Shown here: positions 10,401 to 17,718 of the stretch, piece after piece
Layout: the number at the start of each line of letters is the position of its first letter
Numbering within the stretch: position 1 is the first letter of the stretch
Assembly: GCF_003634615.1 (NCBI RefSeq)
Contig: NZ_RBKX01000001.1
Location: 3,162,001-3,226,000 of the forward strand
Direction of reading: 5' to 3'
Length of the DNA: 64,000 nt
DNA from: Flavobacterium sp. 102
GTDB taxonomy: Bacteria > Bacteroidota > Bacteroidia > Flavobacteriales > Flavobacteriaceae
Program-made: the position numbers and the translations under genes
Notes under the pieces: generated by a model
The model's input: only the letters and a program-made list of their open reading frames with translations
What the model was told of the DNA's origin: nothing
Databases searched by the model: none

Positions 10401-11083
10401 AATACACCGATGGTAGTCCCGTAGTCATCTTTGGCAGGTGAATAGGTAAGTTCAAAATGTTTTACACCGCTATCAGTAATTGGAATAGTAATGGTCGCTT
10501 TCTCTGTAGAGCCTTTGAGCACTCGTGCATACAATTCTTTCAAAGCCGTTTTTCGTTCCTGCTGGGCATAATCAAAGATGGAATTTCCTTTTTTTATTTC
10601 AAATCCTAAGTATTTTTTGCCTAGATTTTGAAACTGTTTATTAAAGGAAACAACACACAAATTGGTGTCCAACAATACGAATGATTCTGCGGTATTGTTA
10701 ATCATCAGCTCCAATTCTTGCTCTGATTTTTTTCGCTCTGAAATATCAGTCATAGTAGTACAACTGTATTGCTCGCCATCATCTCCTGTAAAAAGAACAG
10801 AAGACAATCGAACAGGGAATTTTTCGCCGTTCTTTCTAATTCCAATGAGCTCGGACTTAACTTTTCCTTTGGCTTGTCGTTCGCTAAGTATTCTTGGGAG
10901 ATTTTCATCCGCATGATCAATAATCCCTTTTCGTCCCAAACGGATAAACTCCGCTAGAGTGTAGCCAAACATTTCTTCGGCAGCTTTATTAACTTCCAGT
11001 ATAGTTCCTTCGGGTGTGGTAAAAAAGATGGCCGATATTGAATTATCGATAAGAACTTTATACTTCTGTTGGCTATCTTTCAT
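4472..11083 (-). CDS. Giant soluble multi-PAS/GAF sensor histidine kinase
   Basis: 2203 residues with no signal peptide or membrane helix. By eye I count about 13 PAS/PAC modules, each ending in a D(I/V)(T/S)(E/D)xK-type linker, and two GAF domains. The order is PAS1-7 (about 1-870), GAF1 (875-1035), PAS8-10 (1040-1420), GAF2 (1425-1590), PAS11-13 (1592-1950), a short coiled coil, HisKA with SHDLQEPLR (His near 1990), and HATPase_c with NALKYS, EDNGIGI and GTGMGLAVTKKIVESLGG. PAS10 has a LOV-like GKTPRLLQG motif but lacks the photoactive Cys. The kinase core is of the phytochrome-like class. A single-domain REC gene lies 92 bases upstream on the same strand and is the likely partner. Ligands are unknown. 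Confidence 0.93.
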   Translation of the reverse strand: MKDSQQKYKVLIDNSISAIFFTTPEGTILEVNKAAEEMFGYTLAEFIRLGRKGIIDHADENLPRILSERQAKGKVKSELIGIRKNGEKFPVRLSSVLFTGDDGEQYSCTTMTDISERKKSEQELELMINNTAESFVLLDTNLCVVSFNKQFQNLGKKYLGFEIKKGNSIFDYAQQERKTALKELYARVLKGSTEKATITIPITDSGVKHFELTYSPAKDDYGTTIGVFVTARDITDETESHLAIKETKAELDKIMSSSIDVICTIDVEGNFVKVSSASEKVWGYTPEELVGTKYIKLVHPDDVEKTKISSLEIIAGFDKTNFQNRYIKKDGTLVPIVWSAKWDDTEKIMFCIAKDATEKVKQEAALIASEKLYKNLFDNSPAPMFIFDFETLQIVDCNEETLLKYGYSKEEFLSLTIRDIRPPEDIEKIERVVASEEAYGQIHKNIWRHQKKNGEIMFMDITAHLINYKGRRMSFLMLIDVTEKLKNEELKEFEKRDKEALINSTDDLIWSVSKNFKLIAANQAFLNNIQSQIGITIEPGESLLIEKAFPLEYLDFWKECYSKTLAGISIKEEVKSTSASGDKEVWYDITFNPIYKEKEVVGIACYAKNITDSKKALSVLKDREAKLRSAQEIAKLGYWQREIATENLFWSSEVYKIWNFNKNIKPNFELFTSTIHPDDLEAFMEDQLAAINGEKDMDIEHRIILKDGKIKWVHEKGKLQKDSNSKIIYLAGTVQDVTDRKLTEERLRESIQRYENVTKATSDAIWDWDLVNNVIYRAEGFKTNFGFDLEELNSPDSNWSNYIHPEDRDLAAKSIAEITSSTENHWKHEYRIIQPNGQEVFVQDSAYFIRDENNKVTRIIGALKDISESKYYHNLEILEREILELNALGSIPFNEVIEKYMLGIEKLHVGMLCSMQVRKRKQLFNLASPSLPKSFLKAIEGAEIGNNMGSCGTAAFLRKKVVVTDIPHDIRWINFKALAAKHNLKACWSNPILNSEGKVLATFAAYYRTVKFPTPLEENTIGRACHILQVILESYLKERALTESNIRYENVTKATSDAIWDWDITNNKIFLGETFNHLFGKMDDEMLSDEEKIEKRLHPDEAEQVLGSAREAIKSKDTNWSYEHRFLKSDGEYAFVLNKVLVIRDDNGKAIQIIGALQDITERKEAEEATRKSNERFELIGKAAQDAIWEWDYVTNKGWANLVHQEMFGLTLDNLVPERIEWINRLHPDERERILQSYENAVAAKNDIFYEEYQLKTENKGWISISDRTYIEYDEAGIVKRKIGSMTDITQRKQEEQQLKLMSSVVTYTNDAVMITEAEPFGEPGPKIIYVNDAFTKMTGYAAEEVIGKTPRLLQGPKSDKKELKRLRRAIENWESCDITTINYKKGGEEFWVNFSISPVADEKGWYTHWIAVERDVTIQKTTELQNELIADISIVFNESIKLHETLDKTLRYISDFCGFCLAEAWLSSSDRKIINKVSSHAVTENMKSFQEETKLISAFKSGEGLAGIAAQTKEIQIWSNLSKKKEFTRNKAAAKFGLKTIMAMPLLHNNQVVGVLTFGLDYAIEDHAKYLTLFKTLTNYLGPEIKRKQLEQELNQLFNFAPDVIVIIDMEEGYFKRINPAACELLGYTEEEFYAVPFENFIHPEDREKSTNEAQRLLEVNHTFYFENRYVTKSGKIKWLAWNATYSKQENSIYAVAKDITEKKELEELLQKANELARIGGWELDLQSNTVFWSDITKEIHEVAPDYIPRLKTGLSFYKKGVHRNNIKKIIERGFKTGESWDDEFQIITGKGNERWVRVIGEVELVNGNYSRIYGSFQDIDERKKTQEKIKSSEERRKLIMNAALDAIICIDKKGMITFWNPQADEIFGWSESEVMGKELSKIIIPENYRAMHDIGMKNYLKTGKGNALNVLLQLSAIRKGGEEFPIELTVLPIQQDGEEFFCAFIRDISQRKIYESRLIELNESLKKQKAELVVSNQELEQFAYIASHDLQEPLRMVTSFLTLLNKKYGNNFDETATLYVDFAIDGAKRMRQLILDLLEYSRVGRTEEITESIDLNTLIEEIKILHRKQIEELNANIITEQSLPEVKCYKSPLLQLFQNLISNALKYSRKEVTPIVKISFTSFDDHWCFAVEDNGIGIHKDYFDKIFVIFQRLHNKDEYVGTGMGLAVTKKIVESLGGKIWLESTLGVGSKFYFTIPKKIV

Positions 11084-11175
11084 GTTTTTAAAAATATCAA
11101 ATTATAGTTCACAGCTAAAAATACTTCTTTTAGAAAGAAGTAAAAAATAAAATATAGATTTATCTTTTCGAATTA

Positions 11176-11595
11176 CTAAGGTAATTGGGTAACAGAAAAC
11201 CAATAATTTTGAATTCTGGCAATCACTTCCTGAAAACCTTCAGAGTCTATCGGTTTAGTAATAAAGGAATTCGCTGCATTTTTATAGGCTTTCTGGATGT
11301 CACTTTTGGCCGAAGAGGTAGTAAAAACCACTACGGGAATGTGTTTTAAATAAGGAGTACTTTTAATGAATTTAAGTACCTCATGCCCGTTTCTTTTGGG
11401 CAAATTGACATCAAGCAATACTAAATCAATGGAAAAATCCTCATCGTTAGCTTTTTTTTTCAAAAAATAATCGATTGCGGCATCTCCATCTTTAATTTCA
11501 GTAATATCTCCTTGAAAATTGGTCTCCTTAAAAGCCTCCTTAATCAAGAAAATATCACCCTCATTATCTTCTATTAATAGTATTTTGTAAGGCAT
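11176..11595 (-). CDS. Single-domain response regulator (Rcp1/CheY-like)
   Basis: 139 residues, almost entirely one receiver domain: acidic pocket IEDNEGD, phosphoacceptor Asp62 (LLDVNLPKRNG), Thr/Ser switch (VVFTTSS) and KPID lysine. It has no output domain. This subtype commonly partners phytochrome-like histidine kinases, which matches the core of the giant kinase 92 bases downstream on the same strand; the two are probably co-transcribed. Confidence 0.92.
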   Translation of the reverse strand: MPYKILLIEDNEGDIFLIKEAFKETNFQGDITEIKDGDAAIDYFLKKKANDEDFSIDLVLLDVNLPKRNGHEVLKFIKSTPYLKHIPVVVFTTSSAKSDIQKAYKNAANSFITKPIDSEGFQEVIARIQNYWFSVTQLP

Positions 11596-11922
11596 AGGCT
11601 TTGTTTTTGTGTCTGGGGAAACACCACAATATTTGTTAAAGAAGTCTTAAAGGTCGTAAAAATAATTAATGTAACCACTAATTAATCTGCAAAAACAAAA
11701 AAATATTATCCTAATAAATTTGAGTTCACTTAAAATCAAAAAAGAAAATCCATTAGTTTTGACTTTCCGATACATTAAAATACCCTAAACATGTAATATT
11801 TATGTTTTATTATATAACCCGCTTCAAATAATAAGCTATAATTTTGTAAAGCCCCAAAATTACTTAGTTTAACCTCGTTATCCTTTGGATTAAAATCCAA
11901 TGGCTAAAACAATAAATGTTAT
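11596..11922. other. AT-rich divergent intergenic region
   Basis: Separates the minus-strand REC gene from the plus-strand chimeric ORF. Apart from the box at 11839-11846 I see no strong element; the REC start has no perfect TAnnTTTG nearby. Confidence 0.4.
11839..11846 (+). promoter_or_regulatory. -7 promoter box before the chimeric ORF
   Basis: TAATTTTG, a perfect TAnnTTTG match, about 77 bases before the ATG at 11923. It shows that the remnant gene still has promoter-like sequence. Confidence 0.4.
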
Positions 11923-12324
11923 ATGCTGGATAAAGAAGAATGCTCAATACCCTTAACTACTAAGCTACAACAACTTAAGCAACAAAACAATGAAAAGGAC
12001 CGGCATATACAAAGTCTTCTCCGTACCATCAACCGGCAAAAGTTAACAGAAGCTGATATCCGGCTTTTGAACACTACCTTAGAAGAAAAAGTAGTCAAAC
12101 GCACGGCACAATATGCTTTTATCAGTCAAGTCAATCAGGCCATTGTGCAAGCCAAAGATGCCAAAACACTTTTAGAAAAGCCCATTAAAGAACAATTCAG
12201 CATCTATATGCTTTCGTCTTCCATAGACCCGGCAGATATTAATCGTGCCCAAATCAATCCGTTAATTGTAGATTTAATTGAAAAGCCTTTGAATAAAGTA
12301 ACCGCTACCAAAATCTTTGGTTAA
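11923..12324 (+). pseudogene. Histidine-kinase/response-regulator deletion chimera (133 aa ORF)
   Basis: The ORF is open, but its two halves look like pieces of different proteins. Residues about 15-95 resemble the coiled linker of multi-sensor kinases (LEEKVVKRTAQYAFISQVNQ, then AIVQAKDAKTLL). Residues about 100-133 (IYMLSSSIDPADINRAQINP, then a EKPL motif) match the C-terminal third of a receiver domain. The neighbouring receiver at 14184 has the parallel segment IYICSSSISPHDILKAKKIS followed by IKPV. A deletion joining the start of a kinase gene to the end of its regulator gene, in frame, would give exactly this. It lacks phospho-His, ATPase and phospho-Asp, so no signalling function is expected. 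Confidence 0.6.
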
Positions 12325-12336
12325 TGGACTTCTTGC

Positions 12337-12363
12337 ATTAGATTAGATTAGATTAGATTAGAT
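12337..12363. repeat. ATTAG pentanucleotide microsatellite, 5.4 copies
   Basis: Five perfect consecutive ATTAG units plus AT, 13 bases after the stop of the chimeric ORF. Such runs are prone to slippage. It lies outside coding sequence. Confidence 0.9.
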
Positions 12364-12609
12364 AAAATAATAAAAAGCGCAGACTAAATTGGGGTTCCAA
12401 TTCCTAAATGATAATTCAAATCAAACTTTTGGTCAATATATACTACAATTTGTGCAGAAGAACTTGCAAACAATCCCTAACTAAAAAATACTGACAAAGT
12501 AGTTGCTCTTTTTTATCCATTCACATAATTGATTGAATGTTGAAATAAAACAATTGACAATTGTTAATTATTTTAACATTTTAAAATAAAATAGATGAAA
12601 AAAGTTACT

Positions 12610-12617
12610 TAAATTTG
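12610..12617 (+). promoter_or_regulatory. -7 promoter box of the double-PAS kinase operon
   Basis: TAAATTTG, a perfect TAnnTTTG box 61 bases before the kinase ATG at 12679. The predicted transcript begins near 12624. Confidence 0.5.
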
Positions 12618-12678
12618 ATAATATCCTTTAAAATTAATTAGGTATGATTTAAAAATTTCAAAAAAGCTTAAAGTAGGT

Positions 12679-14187
12679 ATGAGCAAAAAAGAAAAAAAAG
12701 AAGAAGAGGAACTTTTTCAAAAAATTAAAGAAATCTCTGATTACAAATATGCGCTGGATGAATCATCAATAATTGCTATTACGGACCAAAAAGGAATTAT
12801 ACATCATGTAAATGATAACTTTTGTAAAATATCAAAATTTTCTCGTGAAGAACTTTTAGGGAAGGACCACAGAATAATTAACTCAGGTTATCATACAAAA
12901 GAGTATATAAAAAATCTTTGGACAACGATTGCTAAAGGCAAAATTTGGAAAGGTGAACTAAAAAACAGGGCTAAAGACGGTTCGGCTTATTGGGTCGACA
13001 CCACTATTGTACCTTTTTTAAACGAAAGTGGAAAGCCTTATCAGTATGTTGCCATTCGTTCCGACATCACCGAACGAAAATACGCTGAAGAGGAATTATT
13101 AAAAAAGATAAAGGAAATATCAGACTATAAGTATGCTTTAGATGAATCTTCCATTGTAGCCATCACGAATCAAAAAGGAGTAATAACACACGTTAATGAT
13201 AATTTCTGTAAAATCTCTAAATACAGCCGAGAAGAGTTGCTGGGTCAAGATCATAGAATTATCAATTCCGCCTTTCATCCTTCAAAATTCATTAAAGAAT
13301 TATGGAAAACCATCGCTAAAGGTGAAGTATGGAAAGGCGAATTAAAGAACAAAGCTAAAGACGGAACCGCTTATTGGGTAGACACTACTATTGTCCCCTT
13401 TTTAAACGAACAAGGAAAACCCTATCAATACGTAGCGATACGATCTGATATTTCAGAAAGAAAACGAGGCGAAGAAAAAATTGCCAAAATGTTGATCAAT
13501 GCTGAATACCAAAACAAACAGTTGGTAGACTTTTGCAACATCGTTTCCCACAACCTTAGGGCGCCATTAGTCAATATTTCAATGCTTCTTGATTATATGG
13601 AAAGTTGTGACACTGAAAGCGAAAAATCTGAAGTGCTGGGAAGAGTACAGCCGGTAATCAATCACCTGAATGGTATTTTAGATGAACTGGTGGAATCTCT
13701 TCAAATAAGACAAGATGCTGACGTTGAATCAACCAATATTGATTTAAAAAATACGCTGGATAAAATTTTAATCGGTTTTGAGACACAAATAAAGCGATAT
13801 AATGCAAAGATTACTATCGACTTTAAGGAAGTTGGAACACTATTTTATCCCCAACGCTATATCGATAGTATTTTTACCAATTTAATCAGCAATGCTTTAA
13901 AATATAAATCTCCGGACAGAAACGTTACGATCAATATAAAAACCTATTATGAGGACGACGAAATTGTGCTTACGGTTGCCGATAATGGTTTAGGTATTGA
14001 TTTAGATTTACACCAACACAATTTGTTCAAAATACGAAAAGTGTTTCACAAACATCCCGACGCAAGGGGTTTCGGTTTATTTATGACCAAAACTCAAGTG
14101 GAAGCCATGGGAGGAAAAATCTGGATTGATAGTACACCAAATAAAGGAAGTACTTTTTACATAAAATTTAAACCCAAATTATCATGA
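12679..14187 (+). CDS. Tandem-PAS sensor histidine kinase
   Basis: 502 residues, cytosolic. Two PAS domains (about 18-135 and 143-260) are near copies: both contain YALDESSI, HVNDNFCKISK, SREELLG, DHRIINS, AKDG.AYWVDTTIVPFLNE and GKPYQYVAIRSDI. This subtype resembles the redox or flavin PAS of Aer/NifL, but the cofactor is unproven. Then come HisKA with His291 (IVSHNLRAPLVNIS) and HATPase_c (about 365-500) with NALKYKS, DNGLGID and RGFGLFMTKTQVEAMGG. The TGA stop overlaps the ATG of the downstream REC gene by 4 bases (ATGA), indicating translational coupling with that partner. Confidence 0.93.
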   Translation: MSKKEKKEEEELFQKIKEISDYKYALDESSIIAITDQKGIIHHVNDNFCKISKFSREELLGKDHRIINSGYHTKEYIKNLWTTIAKGKIWKGELKNRAKDGSAYWVDTTIVPFLNESGKPYQYVAIRSDITERKYAEEELLKKIKEISDYKYALDESSIVAITNQKGVITHVNDNFCKISKYSREELLGQDHRIINSAFHPSKFIKELWKTIAKGEVWKGELKNKAKDGTAYWVDTTIVPFLNEQGKPYQYVAIRSDISERKRGEEKIAKMLINAEYQNKQLVDFCNIVSHNLRAPLVNISMLLDYMESCDTESEKSEVLGRVQPVINHLNGILDELVESLQIRQDADVESTNIDLKNTLDKILIGFETQIKRYNAKITIDFKEVGTLFYPQRYIDSIFTNLISNALKYKSPDRNVTINIKTYYEDDEIVLTVADNGLGIDLDLHQHNLFKIRKVFHKHPDARGFGLFMTKTQVEAMGGKIWIDSTPNKGSTFYIKFKPKLS

Positions 14188-14582
14188 AACAAATAGAACT
14201 ATTAGCACTGGTTGATGATGATGACACCTTCATATTTATCACCAAAAAAATTATCGAAAAAACAAATAACGTCAAAGAAGTTAAAGTATTCAACAATGGA
14301 TTGGACGCTTTAAACTACCTAAAAGACAATTTGAATACGCAATACAAACTACCCGAAATAATATTTTTAGACCTATCCATGCCTATCATGGACGGATGGC
14401 AGTTTTTAGACGAGTTCACTTCAATAGAATCAAATAACATTAAAAAAATCATCATTTACATTTGCTCTTCTTCTATTTCACCACATGACATTTTGAAAGC
14501 AAAAAAAATAAGTGCCGTAAGCGATTACATCATCAAACCGGTCACTAAAGACAAGTTTACCGAGATAATATTGGCTTTATAA
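14184..14582 (+). CDS. Single-domain response regulator coupled to the tandem-PAS kinase
   Basis: 132 residues, one receiver domain: acidic cluster DDDD at 11-14, phosphoacceptor Asp63 (IFLDLSMPIMDGW), SSS switch, and the IKPV lysine. It has no DNA-binding part, so it works by protein contact or as a phosphorelay carrier. It starts inside the stop codon of the kinase gene. Its C-terminal segment is the closest match in the window to the receiver piece in the chimeric ORF at 11923-12324, suggesting that ORF derives from a related kinase/regulator pair. Confidence 0.92.
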   Translation: MKQIELLALVDDDDTFIFITKKIIEKTNNVKEVKVFNNGLDALNYLKDNLNTQYKLPEIIFLDLSMPIMDGWQFLDEFTSIESNNIKKIIIYICSSSISPHDILKAKKISAVSDYIIKPVTKDKFTEIILAL

Positions 14583-14689
14583 TTATTGAGCCTTAATCAG
14601 ATAAACTTAAAAACCTCTTGGCTATAAGGTGACATTTTTTTATTCACAACAAATCACTATTTTAGTGCCTCAATTAAAAAAAAACAAAC

Positions 14690-15214
14690 ATGAAACTTTT
14701 GGGAATAGGCTCCAGAATCAATCACGCCGAATATGGTAAAGGCGTAGTAACCAATGTATCGTCTAAAGAATACTGGGTAACCTTTATAGAAAATGGTTTA
14801 GAAACTATCGCTATCGACAGCGAATTCGAAGTTATAGAACACGCCGAAAACGAAGTAGACACCGTAAGTTTTTACGATGTTGAACAAAGTTTATTATCAA
14901 TCTTAAAAAAATGGAACGGCTTGGGCGAACCAGTTGCTATAGGTGACAAATGGAAAGGCGGCAATATGAAACTCACGCCCGGACAAGCAGGATTAGCCGC
15001 TAAAGATGTACCTATCGATGTGTTTTTTCATAAAATCGTAATGCTTCGTGATCGTCTTAGGGTAATGGAACAAAAAATCAACGCCAGTAAATTAGAAGAG
15101 ATTGAAAAAGTAGATTTACAACAATACATCACCAGAATTTACGGTAGTTTAACCACTTTCAATGTATTGTTTAAATCGCAAACCGATTATTTCGTAGGAG
15201 AAAAATCTAAGTAA
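14690..15214 (+). CDS. Conserved hypothetical protein with CarD/UvrD-tail-like beta-barrel start
   Basis: 174 residues, no signal peptide. The first 50 residues (GSRINHAEYGKGVVTNVSSK, then VTFIENGLETI) fit the small barrel found at the start of CarD-like proteins and the end of UvrD-type helicases, which bind RNA polymerase or DNA. The remainder is helical, with LKKWNGLGEPVAIGDKWKGG and a long helix near 115-150. I recognise it only as a conserved Bacteroidota family without assigned function. It has no close operon partner. Confidence 0.7.
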   Translation: MKLLGIGSRINHAEYGKGVVTNVSSKEYWVTFIENGLETIAIDSEFEVIEHAENEVDTVSFYDVEQSLLSILKKWNGLGEPVAIGDKWKGGNMKLTPGQAGLAAKDVPIDVFFHKIVMLRDRLRVMEQKINASKLEEIEKVDLQQYITRIYGSLTTFNVLFKSQTDYFVGEKSK

Positions 15215-15283
15215 ACTTTAACCTAAATTAAAGGAATTCCTCTGTCGAATTGTGTACTTTTATACTTCTAAAAGAAATCACTC

Positions 15284-15811
15284 ATGAAAAAAATAGTCTT
15301 AGGGATTTTGGCAATTGGATTGCTGATATTCGGTTGCAAAAGTTCTTCTTCCAATGATAAAACAAAAACGGTCAATATCACTTTTGAATCTAAAAGCGGT
15401 AGTAAAGTTAAAGGTACCGGAACTTTCACTGAGAAAAAAGGAGAAGTTACCTTTATTGCTAGTTTCACCGGCTTAAAACCCGGCGTTCATGCGATTCATA
15501 TTCATGAAAAGTCGGATTGTTCTGCTGCCGATGCCACTTCAACCGGCGGACACTGGAATCCAACGTTTAAAAAACACGGTCGATGGACAGATGCCGAACA
15601 CCACAAAGGGGATATGGATAATTTTTATGCCAATACTGACGGCAATGCTACCGTATTATTCAAAACAGACGAATGGTGCGTGGGTTGTGGCGACGAAACA
15701 AAAGATATTTTAGGCAAAGCGGTAATCGTACACGAAAAAGGCGATGACTATACCACACAACCTACCGGAAATGCTGGCGCGAGATTAGCATGTTCCGCTA
15801 TCATAAAATAA
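15284..15811 (+). CDS. sodC: Cu/Zn superoxide dismutase, lipoprotein
   Basis: Converts superoxide to oxygen and hydrogen peroxide outside the cytoplasm. 175 residues: a lipoprotein signal peptide with lipobox Cys18 (LLIFGC) and a short Ser-rich tether, then the SOD barrel. Metal-site motifs are present: HAIHIHEKSDC (Cu ligands), GGHWNPTFKKHG and HHKGDMDNF (bridging His, Zn ligands and Asp), VIVHEKGDD (last Cu His), and the C-terminal GNAGARLACS arch with Arg and disulfide Cys. It fits the oxidative-stress set with katG, dps and oxyR elsewhere in the window. The next gene begins 6 bases after its stop. Confidence 0.93.
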   Translation: MKKIVLGILAIGLLIFGCKSSSSNDKTKTVNITFESKSGSKVKGTGTFTEKKGEVTFIASFTGLKPGVHAIHIHEKSDCSAADATSTGGHWNPTFKKHGRWTDAEHHKGDMDNFYANTDGNATVLFKTDEWCVGCGDETKDILGKAVIVHEKGDDYTTQPTGNAGARLACSAIIK

Positions 15812-15817
15812 TCGTCT

Positions 15818-16393
15818 TTGGAAGAACAAGATCATTTCTACTTCAAAAATGCTGCAGCATGGCGCGAATGGTTGCACGAAAACCACCATTCCGCCACTAG
15901 AGTATACCTGATATTTTATAGGGTTGACAGTCCAATGGAAAGCATGCGTTGGGAAGAAGCCGTTCAGGTAGCCATTTGTTATGGATGGATTGACTCAACA
16001 GTAAAACGACTAGACGACGAACGCCGACGCCAAATGTTTACCCCAAGAAAGGACAAAAGCGTTTGGAGCAAACTAAATAAAACCTATATCGAAAAGCTCA
16101 TCGCCGACAATTTAATGCACGAAAGCGGTTTGCGTAAAATTGAAATCGCCAAACAAAACGGTTCTTGGGAATCTTTAGACCATGTTGAGAATCACATCCT
16201 GCCCGATGATTTAAAGTTGGCTTTTGACCAAAACAAAACTGCTTTAGAAAACTACAACAAGTTCAGTCCATCTTATAGAAAAAGCTATCTTTATTGGTTA
16301 AGTCAAGCCAAAAGAGAAGCAACCCGAAAAGCCAGAATCACTGAAATCATTTCGCTTTGCGAGCAAAATATCAAAGCGCGCGGCACATTTTAA
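15818..16393 (+). CDS. YdeI/OmpD-associated family protein
   Basis: 191 residues, cytosolic. Family signatures are FKNAAAWREWLHENH near the start, RWEEAVQVAICYGWIDS, FTPRKDKSVWSKLNK, and the C-terminal helical domain KFSPSYRKSYLYWLSQAKREATR typical of YdeI/OmpD-associated proteins (some named bacteriocin-protection proteins). Biochemical function is not established. The best start is TTG at 15818, 6 bases after the sodC stop; no in-frame ATG fits the conserved N-terminus. Probably co-transcribed with sodC. Confidence 0.85.
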   Translation: MEEQDHFYFKNAAAWREWLHENHHSATRVYLIFYRVDSPMESMRWEEAVQVAICYGWIDSTVKRLDDERRRQMFTPRKDKSVWSKLNKTYIEKLIADNLMHESGLRKIEIAKQNGSWESLDHVENHILPDDLKLAFDQNKTALENYNKFSPSYRKSYLYWLSQAKREATRKARITEIISLCEQNIKARGTF

Positions 16394-16435
16394 ATTTGGT
16401 AACAAAATCATTACTTATCACAAACAAAAATGGTT

Positions 16436-16443
16436 TAGTTTTG
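16436..16443 (+). promoter_or_regulatory. -7 promoter box of the LETM1-related gene
   Basis: TAGTTTTG, a perfect TAnnTTTG box 21 bases before the ATG at 16465. Confidence 0.55.
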
Positions 16444-16464
16444 TGCCAATAATAAGCACCCAAA

Positions 16465-17661
16465 ATGATTAACCCATCAGTTCACGGTTGGATAGACAAG
16501 TTTTTTGCAGAGCAAAATCAGGTAGAGCATTCGTTTCCGCTGAACGAAACGGATTTCTACGCCCGAACCAGAGCCACAGGATTCATTTTTGGTCATGTAG
16601 TCAGCTTTGATGCGTCAATTTTGATAGAATCCAAAGACCGATTGCCGCAAGAGTTATCAAAAATTGGAATGCTCAATACGCTTTACCAAATGTACCGTTT
16701 GATTAAGAAAAAAAATGATGCGGAAGACTTTATTGTTCAAGCCGTTTCCTTTTATAACTCGATGATTCCGAAAGGTTTCAATCCTTTAAAAAAGATGTTG
16801 GAATCGAGTTTGCCTTCGAGTAAATTAGAAAAAATCATTCACGATAGAGTACAGACCAATGAGGACATGTTTAGCAAAAACTTTTCTCATGTGATTACTA
16901 ATGCGCTATTGTTTATTGATGTTTTAGCCTTCAAACAACACCTTGAAAAAGGTACTGTTCCCGAAAAATATTCAAACAAAATAGAAGATATTGTTATCAG
17001 TATTATTTCGCTTTCGCTAAAAGCCAAAACAGGAATTTCACAACATGATGATTTATTAGCAAAACTGTTTGAGTCGTCTGTTCGTTATAATAAATTTGCC
17101 GCCACTACCTCTACTTCTATCGAAGCTTTAGATTTGAGTTACCTGTCTAATAGCCTTGAAAAACATTATATGATTGACTTGGCGGGTATCAGTTTATGGA
17201 GTGATGACAAAGTGGAAAATGAAGAGCGTTATTTCTTGTTTAAATTGGGTGAAACTATCCATATTTCAGATGATTTAATTCTCGAAAGCATCAATTTCAT
17301 TAATGACTTTATTGTCCGATACAAAAAGGAGATTCCGTATTTCAACTTCTCCAATCCGGTGAAACATTTTTATGACCAAACTACCGAAAGCGTTGTCGTT
17401 TTAATCAACAGGAACAAATCGCGATTGCTAAAAGAGATTTCGCAAAGCAAAGAATTGATGCAGCTTTTAGCCAAATCTACCCACAAAGATTTAGACAAAG
17501 AGGAAAAGAAAAAGATAAAAAAGCAAATACTTGACATCTGTAAAACCATTCCTTCCTTAACGATTTTTCTGTTGCCGGGCGGAAGTTTGCTCCTACCGAT
17601 ATTGATTAAATTTATTCCGCAAATGATGCCTTCAGCATTTAATGAAAACATTGAGGATTAA
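16465..17661 (+). CDS. LETM1-related protein
   Basis: 398 residues, mostly helical. The C-terminus (about 335-398) matches the LETM1 matrix domain: EEKKKIKKQILDICKTIPSL, then TIFLLPGGSLLLPIL and a PSAFNEN end. In mitochondria LETM1 takes part in cation/proton exchange and ribosome contact. Bacteroidota versions have been linked by name to biofilm formation; I infer no more than that. The hydrophobic segment near 368-385 could be a single membrane anchor. A stem at 17664-17691 follows the stop. Confidence 0.8.
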   Translation: MINPSVHGWIDKFFAEQNQVEHSFPLNETDFYARTRATGFIFGHVVSFDASILIESKDRLPQELSKIGMLNTLYQMYRLIKKKNDAEDFIVQAVSFYNSMIPKGFNPLKKMLESSLPSSKLEKIIHDRVQTNEDMFSKNFSHVITNALLFIDVLAFKQHLEKGTVPEKYSNKIEDIVISIISLSLKAKTGISQHDDLLAKLFESSVRYNKFAATTSTSIEALDLSYLSNSLEKHYMIDLAGISLWSDDKVENEERYFLFKLGETIHISDDLILESINFINDFIVRYKKEIPYFNFSNPVKHFYDQTTESVVVLINRNKSRLLKEISQSKELMQLLAKSTHKDLDKEEKKKIKKQILDICKTIPSLTIFLLPGGSLLLPILIKFIPQMMPSAFNENIED

Positions 17662-17663
17662 AA

Positions 17664-17691
17664 AAAAGCAACCTATTTCTAGATTGCTTTT
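17664..17691. terminator. Bidirectional terminator between convergent genes
   Basis: Perfect 8-bp stem AAAAGCAA / TTGCTTTT with a 12-base loop. A/T runs on both sides allow termination of the LETM1-related gene (+) and the carbonic anhydrase gene (-). Confidence 0.7.
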
Positions 17692-17718
17692 GAGGTATTA
17701 AATTAATTTATAGGTATT

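Larger units (their letters stand above)
12325..12678. other. AT-rich intergenic region with a pentanucleotide repeat
   Basis: Holds the ATTAG microsatellite near its start and a TAAATTTG promoter box near its end; otherwise very AT-rich with no coding character. Confidence 0.5.
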
